Assembly: GCA_937864115.1 (NCBI GenBank)
Contig: CALMII010000055.1
Span: forward strand, 1 to 64,000
DNA from: an uncultured Steroidobacter sp.
GTDB taxonomy: Bacteria > Pseudomonadota > Gammaproteobacteria > Steroidobacterales > Steroidobacteraceae
DNA length: 64,000 nucleotides
Direction: 5' to 3'
Shown: piece by piece, positions 8,535 through 17,175 of the stretch
How the letters are laid out: each line of letters opens with the position of its first letter
Numbering within the stretch: the first letter of the stretch is position 1
Notes under the pieces: generated by a model
What the model was told of the DNA's origin: nothing
Database searches by the model: none
The model's input: only the letters and a program-made list of their open reading frames with translations
Program-made: the position numbers and the translations under genes

Positions 8535-8686
8535 GAGTAACCGCATAGAACGCATAGAAGAAAGAGAAAGGAAGTAGCCGCAAAAAGCGCAAAAGCAGAA
8601 CTCCACATCAGGATTTTTTTGCGCCTTTTGCGCTTTTTGCGGCCAGTTCTTCTGTTTTGCGTTCTATGCGTTCTTTGCGGTTACTC
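8535..8686. repeat. Nested hairpin repeat
   Basis: Outer arms: gagtaaccgcatagaacgca (8535 on) and gcgttctttgcggttactc (ending 8686). Inner arms: agccgcaaaaagcgcaaaag (8575 on) and gcgctttttgcggcc (ending 8644). The inner family recurs alone at 34062-34139. The element fills the gap between the sulfotransferase and the next SDR. Confidence 0.85.
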
Positions 8687-8712
8687 TTGGTTTCTTCAGC
8701 CAGGAGAACGCC

Positions 8713-9474
8713 ATGGCCCAGCGGTTCAAGGACAGGCTCGTCGTCATCACCGGTGCCGCCGGCGGCATGGGGCAGGCATTTGCACGCGCCTTCGCGAGCG
8801 AGGGTGCCGCGCTCGTCCTGACGGATATCGACGAGGGAGGACTCGAAGCGGCGGTCGCGTCGCTGCGCGGTGAGGGAGCGAAGTGTTCCGGCCATCGCGT
8901 CGATCTTGCGAGCGAGGCCGGCATCGCCGAACTGGGCGCGAAGCTGCTCGGCGAACAGCCGCGCATCGATGTGCTCATCAACAACGCAGGCCTGGCGTAT
9001 GGCGAAATCGCTACCGGCTTCGCCGATCTCTCGCAGGAAAAGTGGCTCAGGTTTTTTGCCGTCAACACTGTGGCGCCGTTGCGCCTCGCGCAGGCACTGC
9101 GTCCGGCGCTGACCGCGGCGCGCGGCAACATCGTCAACATCACCTCGATGGCGAGTTACCTGCCGGGCACGGCCTACGGCGTGACCAAGGCGGCGCTGAA
9201 TGCGATGACGTTCGGCATGGCGGGTTCCTTCGGCGCCGACGGCATCCGCGTCAATGCGATTGCGCCCGGCCTCATGGAAACGCCGGCCTCGCGCGGCAGC
9301 CTGCCGCCGGAAACCTATGCGCGCGTGCAGGGGCAGCAGATCCTGAAGCTGCACGGCACGGCGGACGACATCGCTTCGCTGGCGCTGTTCCTCGCCTCCG
9401 ACGACGCGCGTTTCATCACCGCCGAGATCGTGACCTGCGACGCCGGCAATCGATTGCGGGGCTGGCGCGGCTGA
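8713..9474 (+). CDS. SDR family oxidoreductase
   Basis: 253 residues with a ribosome site (AGGAGAAC) just before ATG 8713. Motifs: cofactor TGAAGGMGQ near residue 13, NNAGLAYGE near 92, catalytic Ser in ITSMASYLPG and YGVTK (YxxxK) near 156, then NAIAPGLMETP. The family uses NAD(P) to oxidise or reduce a hydroxyl group. Downstream, after a REP-like element, lies the acyl-CoA ligase remnant and an enoyl-CoA hydratase, so a beta-oxidation-like role is possible but not shown. Confidence 0.85.
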   Translation: MAQRFKDRLVVITGAAGGMGQAFARAFASEGAALVLTDIDEGGLEAAVASLRGEGAKCSGHRVDLASEAGIAELGAKLLGEQPRIDVLINNAGLAYGEIATGFADLSQEKWLRFFAVNTVAPLRLAQALRPALTAARGNIVNITSMASYLPGTAYGVTKAALNAMTFGMAGSFGADGIRVNAIAPGLMETPASRGSLPPETYARVQGQQILKLHGTADDIASLALFLASDDARFITAEIVTCDAGNRLRGWRG

Positions 9475-9545
9475 TGGCGCGATGAGCGCATTCTTCCGCG
9501 GCCCGTCGCCAGGGCGGCCTTCCTGATGTATTGGCGTCTTTTCTG

Positions 9546-9598
9546 CTGTAGGTCAGGCTTCAGCCTGACGCTTGGGCCGGCTGAAGCCGGCCCCACAG
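9546..9598. repeat. REP-like two-hairpin element
   Basis: CTGTAGG start, stem TCAGGCTTCAGCCTGA, stem GCCGGCTGAAGCCGGC, end CCCCACAG. Full copy of the 1055 family. Confidence 0.85.
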
Positions 9599-9652
9599 GA
9601 AGAAAGCCCGGGCATCTTGCGAAGCCCGTAGCGGCTGTGTCATCACTGCGCC

Positions 9653-9817
9653 ATGCATCCCGAAGATCTGCATCGCCGACTCTACGTTCCGGACCTGCTG
9701 GTGAATGCGCTGAACCAGCGGCGTGACAGTCCGCTGTTGCATTTCGTCGACGCCATTCCACAGACCGCTGTCGGCAAGCCGGACAAGAAGGCGCTGCGGG
9801 CGCCGTACGCGAAATGA
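9653..9817 (+). pseudogene. Acyl-CoA ligase remnant: N-terminus joined to C-terminus
   Basis: A 54-codon frame. Its first 30 residues (MHPEDLHRRLYVPDLLVNAL onward) resemble the N-terminus of fatty-acid or steroid acyl-CoA ligases. Its last part (IPQTAVGKPDKKALRAPY) is the family's C-terminal catalytic-lysine segment, normally some 450 residues away. The nucleotide-binding and acyl-binding core is missing, so the protein cannot be an enzyme. Its stop overlaps the next gene's start (ATGA at 9814-9817), the coupling expected between an intact ligase and hydratase. The deletion appears to be in frame. Alternative: an unrelated small protein, but the double match makes that less likely. Confidence 0.65.
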
Positions 9818-10782
9818 TCGCGCGATACCTGATCCAGCCATTGCAGGCCGTCTCGTCGCAGGCGCTCGCCCTCGTCGATCTCGATACGTGGCCGCGCGAT
9901 GCCGGCCTGCAGCCTCTGCCGTCGGTGCCCGTCATCGGGCTGGGCGAGCGCGCTCATCCACTGGCGGCAACGCTCGATGCCATCATCGAAGCGCCGATCG
10001 CGCTGGAAACGCTGATCCGTCAGGTGGAGGCGAATCCGCATGCGGCGGCGGTGATCGTGCAGCTGCTGCGCGTTGCCGAAGGACAATCGCTCGATCGTGC
10101 GCTCACGCTGGAATCGCTGAGCTACGGACTGTTGCAGGCCAGCGCCGAGTACGCGCAATGGCTGGCTGCGCGGAATCACGCGAAGGTTTCGACGGTCCCG
10201 GGCAGCGTCATCCTCGATCGGCAGGACGATGAACTGCGGGTCGTGCTGAACCGGCCGCAGGCCCGCAACGCCATCGATCGCGCCATGCGCGATCAGTTGT
10301 TCGAAGCGTTCACCGTCGCAGCGCTCGATCCCGACATCCGTGCCGTGAAATTCCGCGCCGTCGGTGCGGCGTTCAGCGCCGGCGGCGATCTCGACGAATT
10401 CGGCACCACGCGCGATGCGGCGACGGCACACGACATCCGCTGCCGCACGCTGCCGGCGCGTGCCATCGCGCGCCGGCCGGAGATCGTCGACGTTCACATC
10501 CAGGGCGCGTGCATCGGCGCGGGTCTGGAAATGGCCGCGTTCGCGCAGCGCGTGACCGCAACGAAGGGCGCGTGGTTCCAGCTGCCGGAGCTGTCGATGG
10601 GACTGCTGCCGGGTGCCGGCGGCTGCGTCTCCGTGCCGCGCCGCATCGGCCGGCAACGAGCGGCGCTCATGATGCTGTCCGGCGAGCGCGTCGATGCGGC
10701 GACAGCGCTGCGCTGGGGACTGATCGATGCGATCACGGACGAGGCTCCTCCTGTGGGGCCGGCTTCAGCCGGCCTGGAATGA
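9814..10782 (+). CDS. Enoyl-CoA hydratase/isomerase family protein with N-terminal extension
   Basis: 322 residues. Residues 1-125 form an extra, alanine-rich N-terminal region. Residues 130-310 are a crotonase fold: LNRPQARNAIDRAMRD, the oxyanion-hole segment GAAFSAGGDLDEFG, and HIQGACIGAGLEMAAFAQRV, LPELSMGLLPGAGG. The second-hole glycine and the catalytic Glu in PELSMG are visible. The family hydrates or isomerises enoyl-CoAs. The start overlaps the stop of the ligase remnant. The last 10 or so residues (PPVGPASAGLE) are a translation of a REP-like half element, which also provides the stop region, so the native C-terminus may have been replaced. Confidence 0.8.
   Translation: MIARYLIQPLQAVSSQALALVDLDTWPRDAGLQPLPSVPVIGLGERAHPLAATLDAIIEAPIALETLIRQVEANPHAAAVIVQLLRVAEGQSLDRALTLESLSYGLLQASAEYAQWLAARNHAKVSTVPGSVILDRQDDELRVVLNRPQARNAIDRAMRDQLFEAFTVAALDPDIRAVKFRAVGAAFSAGGDLDEFGTTRDAATAHDIRCRTLPARAIARRPEIVDVHIQGACIGAGLEMAAFAQRVTATKGAWFQLPELSMGLLPGAGGCVSVPRRIGRQRAALMMLSGERVDAATALRWGLIDAITDEAPPVGPASAGLE
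10751..10774. repeat. REP-like half element inside a coding end
   Basis: Single stem TGTGGGGCCGGCTTCAGCCG without the second stem. It is read in frame as the end of the enoyl-CoA hydratase. Confidence 0.8.
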
Positions 10783-10837
10783 CCAAGGCGCGGGTCATAG
10801 TCCACTTGCCGGTACTGCATTTCCTGCTTCACTCAGC

Positions 10838-12595
10838 TCATTCGCTCAGCGGCAGCTCGATGAAACTGTCGTTGCGCAACCGGATGCGTAGCGGCTCGCC
10901 GGCATCCGCGATCGATTCGTCGCTCACCTCCTTGCCGGTGCCGTAGTTCACCTGCGCACCGGGATTCTTGTTCGCGTCGAAAAGCACCAGCAGCCGGCTG
11001 CCCGCCGCGAGCCTGCGGCTCACGACCGTCGTCGCAAATGCAATCGCGGTCGTCTTGCCGGGCTGGAGCAGCCGACGGCGGGTTGCATCCCGGGCATAGC
11101 TCGCGCGCTGCAATGAGTAGCCGAGATTGAACAGCGTGCCGTCGGGCATCACCTCGAACGCGGTCACGCCGAAATCGAAATCCTTCTTGTTGATCGTCAC
11201 GTTCACGACGCCTCGCAGAGCGCCGCTCAGTACCGTTGGCTGCGCGAACGGCTCGCTCAGGAACTGCAGCTCGGTGATGAATCGGAACTTCACGCCCTGT
11301 ATCGGATACGGATAGGAATTGAAGTTGTTGAAGACGTTGCGATCGGTGAAGTCCACGACATGTTCGCTGCTGCCGCTGCTTGCGGGTTTGACGGAAGCAA
11401 GCTGCAGATGGTCGCCGGTGCGTACGCTGGAGAAGTAGAGCGTGCGCCGCAGTGCGCTCATGGCGTCGAGCGACGGCGCATGTCGCCACTCGTTCGCGCC
11501 CATCACCTCGAAGTTGATGCGGTCCTTCAATAGTGCGGGCATCGGACCACCGCGCAGTACGTGATCCATCCAGTCGAACACCAGGTCCGGCGTGCTGAAC
11601 TGCGCGACCGGGTCGATCTCATATCCGCGCAGCACCGGCGGCTTCTTCTCCCAATGCGTAGCGAGGTGATCGTAGGGGCCGATCACCGCGTAGTGCTCGG
11701 CGTCGCGTCGATGACGATAGTGCTCTTTCAGAAACTGGAGCGCCGAGATCTGGCCGTCGTCGTAGTAACCGGTGATCGTCAGTACCGGTATGTCGATACC
11801 GGCGTAGTCATGCCCGTACGGCACCATCCGCTGCCAGTAGCCGTCGTAGGTGGGGTGCTGCAGCCAGCGTTGCAGCCACGGGTTGGGCGTACCGTCCACC
11901 TGATCGATCTCGCGGTAGGGTCGTCCGCTCTTGAACCAGTTGCGCGCCATGCGGGACCAGCGGTCGCGATCGTCGTTCGCCTGGTCGTCGAGCAGCTTGT
12001 TGTTCGTCGTGTAGAAGGCCCAGGCGTAGTTCGCATTCAGGAAAACGTTGTTGTACATCGGCAGTCCGAAGCCGGGAATTGCCGCGGCCGAAACGGCGAT
12101 CGTCTTGAGCGCCGGATGTTTGCGCTTCGTCGCCGCCCAGGCGGTGAAACCCGAATAGCTGCCGCCGCGCATGCCGACGCTGCCATTGCTCCACGGCTGC
12201 TGCACGATCCAGTCGAGAATCGCATGCGCATCCTCGGCGTCGTGCTCGTAGGGCACGATCGGGTCGGGACTGAGTCGCTTGCCGCGCGTGTCTGCGTTGA
12301 CGCAGGCATAGCCACGATCGACGGCCGGCCTGCACCAGGCGAGCGCATCGGCCACGTTGCTGTAGATGGTGAGCGTGAGCAGCGTCGGCAGCCGCGTCGA
12401 ATTGCCTTTCGGGAGCATGACGACCGCGGAGAGCGTCGCGCCGTCAGGCGTCCTGATCAGGACGTCCTGCCGGGTGTCGTAGCGTGAATCGTCGCCTTCC
12501 GTGGCTGCGGGGGCCGGCAATGCAACCGCGATACAGAAGGCGAGCGCACAGCTTGTGAAGAGGATGGAACGTCGCACGTCATGGGTCCCTGTCAT
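10838..12595 (-). CDS. CocE/NonD-family alpha/beta hydrolase, secreted
   Basis: About 585 residues. An N-terminal signal peptide (VRRSILFTSCALAFCIAVALPAPAA) points to export. The alpha/beta-hydrolase domain shows the nucleophile elbow MRGGSYSGF near residue 150, an acid in ITGYYDDGQ and a histidine in IGPYDHLATHW. The C-terminal 200 residues form the jelly-roll of S15 peptidases (X-Pro dipeptidyl peptidase/CocE type). Known members cleave esters or acyl-amides. The start used is ATG 12595; a TTG at 12610 is in frame. It is last in the minus-strand run from the CoA transferase at 18402, and a paralogue with the same motifs lies at 59933. Confidence 0.8.
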   Translation of the reverse strand: MTGTHDVRRSILFTSCALAFCIAVALPAPAATEGDDSRYDTRQDVLIRTPDGATLSAVVMLPKGNSTRLPTLLTLTIYSNVADALAWCRPAVDRGYACVNADTRGKRLSPDPIVPYEHDAEDAHAILDWIVQQPWSNGSVGMRGGSYSGFTAWAATKRKHPALKTIAVSAAAIPGFGLPMYNNVFLNANYAWAFYTTNNKLLDDQANDDRDRWSRMARNWFKSGRPYREIDQVDGTPNPWLQRWLQHPTYDGYWQRMVPYGHDYAGIDIPVLTITGYYDDGQISALQFLKEHYRHRRDAEHYAVIGPYDHLATHWEKKPPVLRGYEIDPVAQFSTPDLVFDWMDHVLRGGPMPALLKDRINFEVMGANEWRHAPSLDAMSALRRTLYFSSVRTGDHLQLASVKPASSGSSEHVVDFTDRNVFNNFNSYPYPIQGVKFRFITELQFLSEPFAQPTVLSGALRGVVNVTINKKDFDFGVTAFEVMPDGTLFNLGYSLQRASYARDATRRRLLQPGKTTAIAFATTVVSRRLAAGSRLLVLFDANKNPGAQVNYGTGKEVSDESIADAGEPLRIRLRNDSFIELPLSE

Positions 12596-12658
12596 TCGAC
12601 GACGCGGCAAGGATTCCCAATCCCTGCCGCGTCCGCAAGTGGCGACGCCAATCTTCTT

Positions 12659-14065
12659 TTATGCGGTCTTTCGCGGCTCCCTCTCCGAATCACGCTCAAA
12701 CACCCTCACCCCGCCGACGAACGTGGCGCGCACGCAAGCCGACGACAACGCCGAACGTGCCCGTGACCACGGACGATCGAGCAGACAGAGATCGGCGACT
12801 ACGCCGACAGCGATCGTGCGGCGCCGGTCGAGCGCATCAGGCACGCGCAGGAACAGGTCGAGTGCTTCTTCCGGAGCGAGTGCTTCGCTCGCGCCGATGA
12901 TCGCGCCCTGTTGTGTGCGGCGATCGACGGCCGCCGCCATCGCAGCCCACGGATCGTAGTGGCCGAAGGGTGCGTCGCTGCCGCCGGCCAGCGTCACGCC
13001 GGCATCGAGGAAGGCGCGCTGGCGATACAGCAGTCGCTGCGAGGCCGCCTCGACGTCAGTTCGATAGGCATCGCCGCGTTCGCGGATGAAATGGGGTTGA
13101 GTGACGACCGCGAGGTTCAGGCGTGCGATCTCTTCGATCGCATCGTCGGGCGCGACGGAAGCGTGTTCGATGCGGTCGCCTGATTTCACGCCGGCATCGC
13201 GCAGCGCGGCGAGCGCATAGACGAGTTCGACTTCGGTGGCGCAGTGAATGGCGACGCCGCGATCGGCGTCGTGCGCGTGGCGGATGAACTGCGTTGCAGT
13301 GTCGAGGTCCGGCAGGTTGGCTTCGTGCAGGTGCAGCTTCGCCGGACCGAGTTGCACCTTGCCGCCCGTATCGCCGTGCGACAGAGAGAGACTGCCGGCC
13401 AGCAGCACGCGCTGCGGCAGTGCGCCGCTGCGCGTCTCGTGCATGAAGTGACGGCCCATCGCGGCCTCGTTCGTCGGCGACATCTCCGTGAGTCCGGTGA
13501 CGCCGACACGCGCCAGCGCCGAACCCACCGGGGCGAACGAGGGCGGCGAACTGCCCAGCGTGCGCCGCAGCCAGGCGTCCTCGTCGAACAGGCGTCCCGT
13601 GTAGCGGCCGTCGATGCGTTCCAGTCCGGGCGGGGCATCGCCGTGCGACAGCAGCAACTCGAGGCCGGCGGAATTGAAGAACCACATGCGGCCCGAGCGA
13701 TGCTGGAGGCGGACAGGGCGTTGCGTGACGAATCGATCGAGTGTCGCGGCGTCGAGCATGCCGGCGATGCTTTCGTGATAGCCGATGCCGCGCAGCCAGC
13801 CGGTGCCCGATGTGCGCAGGCGCGCGGCGAATGCTTCCGCATCGTTCACGTCGGGTGGACCGCAGCGCACCGACGTCAACGATGCGGCGAGGGCGGCGAC
13901 GTGGATGTGATGATCGTGCAGGCCGGGCAGCAGCAGGCCGCCGGCGGCGTCGATGACTTCTTCGGAGGGCAGGGCGGTGAGGTCGCCGATCGCGCTGACG
14001 ATGCCGGCGTCGATCCGCACGTCGGCGATGCCTGCGCCGAACAGTTCGGTGCGACGGATCAGCAT
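12659..14065 (-). CDS. Amidohydrolase family 3 (YtcJ-like) metal-dependent hydrolase
   Basis: 468 residues starting at ATG 14065, which overlaps the stop of the CoA transferase by 7 bp (ATGCTGA), so translation is probably coupled. Features: metal pair in LLLPGLHDHHIHV near residue 60, AIHCATEVELVYA, DRIEHASVAPDDAI, and the late Asp in LAGGSDAPFGHYDPW. These match the amidohydrolase-3 group, which hydrolyses amides, formamides or cyclic amides; exact substrates are rarely known. The coupling with CoA transferase and acyl-CoA ligase suggests it releases a carboxylic acid from an amide before CoA activation. That role is inference. Confidence 0.8.
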   Translation of the reverse strand: MLIRRTELFGAGIADVRIDAGIVSAIGDLTALPSEEVIDAAGGLLLPGLHDHHIHVAALAASLTSVRCGPPDVNDAEAFAARLRTSGTGWLRGIGYHESIAGMLDAATLDRFVTQRPVRLQHRSGRMWFFNSAGLELLLSHGDAPPGLERIDGRYTGRLFDEDAWLRRTLGSSPPSFAPVGSALARVGVTGLTEMSPTNEAAMGRHFMHETRSGALPQRVLLAGSLSLSHGDTGGKVQLGPAKLHLHEANLPDLDTATQFIRHAHDADRGVAIHCATEVELVYALAALRDAGVKSGDRIEHASVAPDDAIEEIARLNLAVVTQPHFIRERGDAYRTDVEAASQRLLYRQRAFLDAGVTLAGGSDAPFGHYDPWAAMAAAVDRRTQQGAIIGASEALAPEEALDLFLRVPDALDRRRTIAVGVVADLCLLDRPWSRARSALSSACVRATFVGGVRVFERDSEREPRKTA

Positions 14066-15243
14066 CGCGCAACCCGCGCCAGAAACGATCGGGTGTGTTC
14101 GCCGAAGGCGGGGAGCGGTCCGATGCTGCGTTTCCGCACTTCCGGGAACGGCTGTCCGGCTGCCGCGCTCCAGTCGCGCAACTGTCGTGCGAATCCGTCC
14201 GCATCTTCCGCCCGTGCCTGCGTCAGCGCGTGCGCGACGACATGACTCATCGCGATGCCGAGCCGTGCGCCGCATCCTGACGACCATGCCTGCCATGCTT
14301 CGACGGCGGCGAACACGCCGGTGAGCGGATCGGCGATGGCGTCGCCGACGAAGCCCGTGCGTCCGCTGGCGGCGTGCAATGCCGCACTGAGGCCGGCGGC
14401 AACGCCGCAGTCGTCACCGAAGCCGACCCAGTCGGCCGCGGCACCGTTCGCGCCGTGCCCGGTGATCGTGATCCAGACGAGGCCCGGCGTGTCGCGGACG
14501 AAGGCTGAGGCGTCGATGCCGAGCTGTGCGAGCGCACGTGGCCGCGAGGCTTCGATGACGATGTCGGCGCTCGCGATGAGCGAGCGCAGCGCGTGCAGGT
14601 CGGTGGTGTCCTTGAAATCCAGCGCCACGCTCTGCTTGCCCTGATTCAGCAGCGCGTAGAACTCGCCATCGCCTTCGCGCATGGCGTCGGGACGGCGGCG
14701 GCTTTCCACCTTGATGACCTCGGCGCCGGCGAGCCACAGCAGGTGCGAAGCCAGCGGTCCGGCCCAGAGTGCGGAGAGATCGACGACGCGGGGAGCGCGT
14801 GGTGGCGGCTGCGCCGCTGCGCCGCGTGCGAGTTCGATGCAGGGAGCGATACCGGCAGGAAACGCTTCATGCTCGGCTGCAATCGCCAGCCCCAGCAGCC
14901 GGCTGCGTGCGACGAGCGTGCCGGCGTGCCTGGCGGCAATCGCCGCCGCAATCGCCTCGTCGTCGCCGACGTCGAGCGTGTCGGATTCGAACAGCGCCGG
15001 CAGCGATTCGCGATCGTCGGGACGCGCGAGGTTCAGGGCGAGGGTGTCGTCGAGCGCGTCGAACAGACGACAGCCGCCGCCGGCCGAGATGCGTGCGGGG
15101 ATGCGTGAACCCGCGAGCAGGGCGCGTTCGCCGAGCAGCGTCTGGCCGTCGAGCGCTGCGATCGCCTGCGATCCCGTCGCGCCGGCGAGCCGAGCGAGCA
15201 GTCGATCGGCACAGACGGCGAGCGGGATCTGCGGGTCGTTCAT
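14059..15243 (-). CDS. CaiB/BaiF class III CoA transferase
   Basis: 394 residues. The diagnostic class III region is RVVDLSALWAGPLASHLLWL followed by GAEVIKVESRRRPD and NQGKQSVALDF; the catalytic Asp is expected in the segment after VIEASRP. These enzymes move CoA between carboxylates, or act as acyl-CoA racemases. The N-terminal 130 residues before the motif are longer than in minimal family members. It lies downstream of the acyl-CoA ligase (with a repeat between) and overlaps the amidohydrolase start. Confidence 0.8.
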   Translation of the reverse strand: MNDPQIPLAVCADRLLARLAGATGSQAIAALDGQTLLGERALLAGSRIPARISAGGGCRLFDALDDTLALNLARPDDRESLPALFESDTLDVGDDEAIAAAIAARHAGTLVARSRLLGLAIAAEHEAFPAGIAPCIELARGAAAQPPPRAPRVVDLSALWAGPLASHLLWLAGAEVIKVESRRRPDAMREGDGEFYALLNQGKQSVALDFKDTTDLHALRSLIASADIVIEASRPRALAQLGIDASAFVRDTPGLVWITITGHGANGAAADWVGFGDDCGVAAGLSAALHAASGRTGFVGDAIADPLTGVFAAVEAWQAWSSGCGARLGIAMSHVVAHALTQARAEDADGFARQLRDWSAAAGQPFPEVRKRSIGPLPAFGEHTRSFLARVARC

Positions 15244-15274
15244 TGCGGTCGGCGGTCGGTGTTGCTTCTTTCTT

Positions 15275-15353
15275 CTGTAGGTCAGGCTTTCCCGCGGGAT
15301 TCCCTTCGGTCACAGCCTGACTTCTTGCAGGCCGGCTGAAGCCGGCCCCACAG
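15275..15353. repeat. REP-like element, long-loop variant
   Basis: Inverted counterpart of 5854-5931: CTGTAGG start, loop containing cgggattcccttcggtcaca, then stem GCCGGCTGAAGCCGGC and CCCCACAG. It lies inside an apparent operon, between ligase and CoA transferase. Confidence 0.8.
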
Positions 15354-15361
15354 CATGAGCA

Positions 15362-16852
15362 TCAACGGAAGAGCGCGCGGACCTCGCGCCGCAGCAGCTT
15401 GCCCATTTCGTTGTAGGGCAGGGCGTTCAGCACGGCGATGCGCTCCGGCACGCGCGAAGAGCGCAGCCGGTTCTTGATCAGCGAACGCAGTTCGTCTTCG
15501 CTCGGCGCCGTCTGGCCCGGACGCACGACGACGGCGATGCCAACGGCTTCGCCCCATTCGACGGACGGTACGGCAACGGCAGCGGCATCGGCGATGGTGG
15601 GATGCGTCATGAGCACGTCTTCGATCTCGCCCGGCGAAATGTTTTCGCCGCCGCGCACGATGACGTCGTCGGCGCGACCGGCGAGGAACAGATAACCGTC
15701 GGCATCGATCCAGCCTGCGTCGCGGGTCGGGAACCAGCCATCGTTGTCGAGCGCCTTGCGCTCCTTGTATTCGCCCGACACCTGTTCGCCGCGCACATAG
15801 ATTTCGCCGCGCTCGCCTACGGGCAGTTTCCGGCCTTCCTCGTCGCGCACTTCGATCTCGACCGTCGGCAGCGGTTTGCCGACCGAGGCGAGACGTGCAC
15901 GCATGACCGGATCGGCGGAACGATGTGCAGCGCGATGATCGTCGGGGCCGAGCAGGGCGATGGTCGAGCTGGTTTCCGTCAGGCCGTAGGCATTGGTGAA
16001 GCCGACGTCGGGGAACAGCTCCAGCGCGCGTTCGATCAGCTCGGCCGGCATGCGTCCGCCGCCGTACGCGACGGCTTGCAGCGTGCCGAGATCCGCTCTG
16101 GCGCCGGCATCCATGCGCGCCACGATGCGCGAGAGCATCGTCGGCACGACGAACGCATTGGTGGCGCGTTCGGCAGCAGCGAGCGCAAGCCAGGCGTCGG
16201 GTTCGAATGCCGGCAGCAGCAGGATGCGGCGCATCGAGTAGATCGAGCTCATGAGCGCCGAGATGCCGGCGATGTGATACGGCGGCACGCTCACCAGCGC
16301 CGCTTCTTCCGGCGAAGCCGAGCCGAACTCGACCGTGCCGAGAATGTACGAGAGCAGGTTCGCATGACGCAGCAGCGCCGCTTTCGGTGCCGCCGTGGTG
16401 CCGCTCGTGAAAAGCTGCACGGCGATGGCGCCGTCGACTTCTTCTGCGCCCGGATGCGGTTCCGCCTGCTCGGCCTGCGCGACGAACTCGGCACGCGACA
16501 GCGTGACGTGACCGCCGTCGGGATTCAGGCGGTTGACGCGCGCCTGGTCGCCGACGATGAACGCCGGTGCGATGCGCGCCAGCAGCGCGGCGAGATCCGC
16601 ATCGGCGAGGCGATAGTTCAAGGGCACATAGGGAATGCCGGCGAGGGCCGCGCCGAACAGCGCCATCGCCGCGGCTTCGCTGTTCTCATCGAGCAGCGCG
16701 ACATGAGTGGCGCCACTCTTCTGCATCAACGTGGCGGCGCCCTGCGCGGCGCGCAGCAGCGAGCCGTACGACCAGCGACGTCCGTCGCAGACCAGTCCGA
16801 TGCGATCCGGCTCGGCATCGGCAGCCATCTGGAGAAGAAGCGAAATGTTCAT
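15362..16852 (-). CDS. Acyl-CoA ligase (AMP-forming)
   Basis: 496 residues from ATG 16852 (MNISLLLQMAADAEP). ATP motif LFTSGTTAAPKAALL near 153, adenylation motif NAYGLTETSS near 300, DAGWIDADGYLFLAGRADD near 385, hinge VRGGENISPGEIE, and the C-terminal catalytic lysine in YNEMGKLLRR. All core ANL-superfamily motifs are present. It activates a carboxylic acid to the acyl-CoA with ATP; chain specificity cannot be read. It follows the 96-residue conserved protein by 10 bp and is part of the run headed by the CoA transferase at 18402, behind a TetR-type operator. Confidence 0.85.
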   Translation of the reverse strand: MNISLLLQMAADAEPDRIGLVCDGRRWSYGSLLRAAQGAATLMQKSGATHVALLDENSEAAAMALFGAALAGIPYVPLNYRLADADLAALLARIAPAFIVGDQARVNRLNPDGGHVTLSRAEFVAQAEQAEPHPGAEEVDGAIAVQLFTSGTTAAPKAALLRHANLLSYILGTVEFGSASPEEAALVSVPPYHIAGISALMSSIYSMRRILLLPAFEPDAWLALAAAERATNAFVVPTMLSRIVARMDAGARADLGTLQAVAYGGGRMPAELIERALELFPDVGFTNAYGLTETSSTIALLGPDDHRAAHRSADPVMRARLASVGKPLPTVEIEVRDEEGRKLPVGERGEIYVRGEQVSGEYKERKALDNDGWFPTRDAGWIDADGYLFLAGRADDVIVRGGENISPGEIEDVLMTHPTIADAAAVAVPSVEWGEAVGIAVVVRPGQTAPSEDELRSLIKNRLRSSRVPERIAVLNALPYNEMGKLLRREVRALFR

Positions 16853-16862
16853 CGAGGCGATT

Positions 16863-17153
16863 TCAGTCGGAGGCGGGCAGCGGCTTGGCGTCCTTGAGCT
16901 TGAGCGCGACACCGCCGACGGACAGCGAGCCCTGGCCCGCTTTCACGCACAGCAGTTCGAGCGTGCCGGCCTCATCGACATAGCGCTTGCCCATCTTCGT
17001 GCCTGCGGCGAAGGCGGGATCGATGACGCCGCGTTCGGCGGGACGCTCCGCCGCCATCGGCGCACCGCCGCAATCGACGGCGACGTCGGCAGCCTTGATC
17101 ACCATGACTTCGGTGTCGCACACCGCGCTTTTGAGTTTCGTTCCCGGTTTCAT
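16863..17153 (-). CDS. Small conserved-looking protein of unknown function between CoA transferase and ligase
   Basis: 96 residues, not recognised as a named family. It has no signal peptide or membrane segment. Two N-terminal cysteines sit in VCDTEVMVIKAADVAVDCGG, followed by GAPM. The rest looks beta-rich (RYVDEAGTLELLCVKAG, then GSLSVGGVALKL). It lies 22 bp after the CoA transferase and 10 bp before the acyl-CoA ligase on the same strand, so it is co-transcribed with them. The position suggests a small accessory or metal-binding partner of the CoA-activation step, but that is only a guess from context. Confidence 0.6.
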   Translation of the reverse strand: MKPGTKLKSAVCDTEVMVIKAADVAVDCGGAPMAAERPAERGVIDPAFAAGTKMGKRYVDEAGTLELLCVKAGQGSLSVGGVALKLKDAKPLPASD

Positions 17154-17175
17154 GTTGGTCGTCGGTAGTTGTAGG

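Noticed and set aside
2407..8686. CRISPR array
   Set aside because: The repeats are inverted and nested, not regularly spaced direct repeats, and no cas gene is present.
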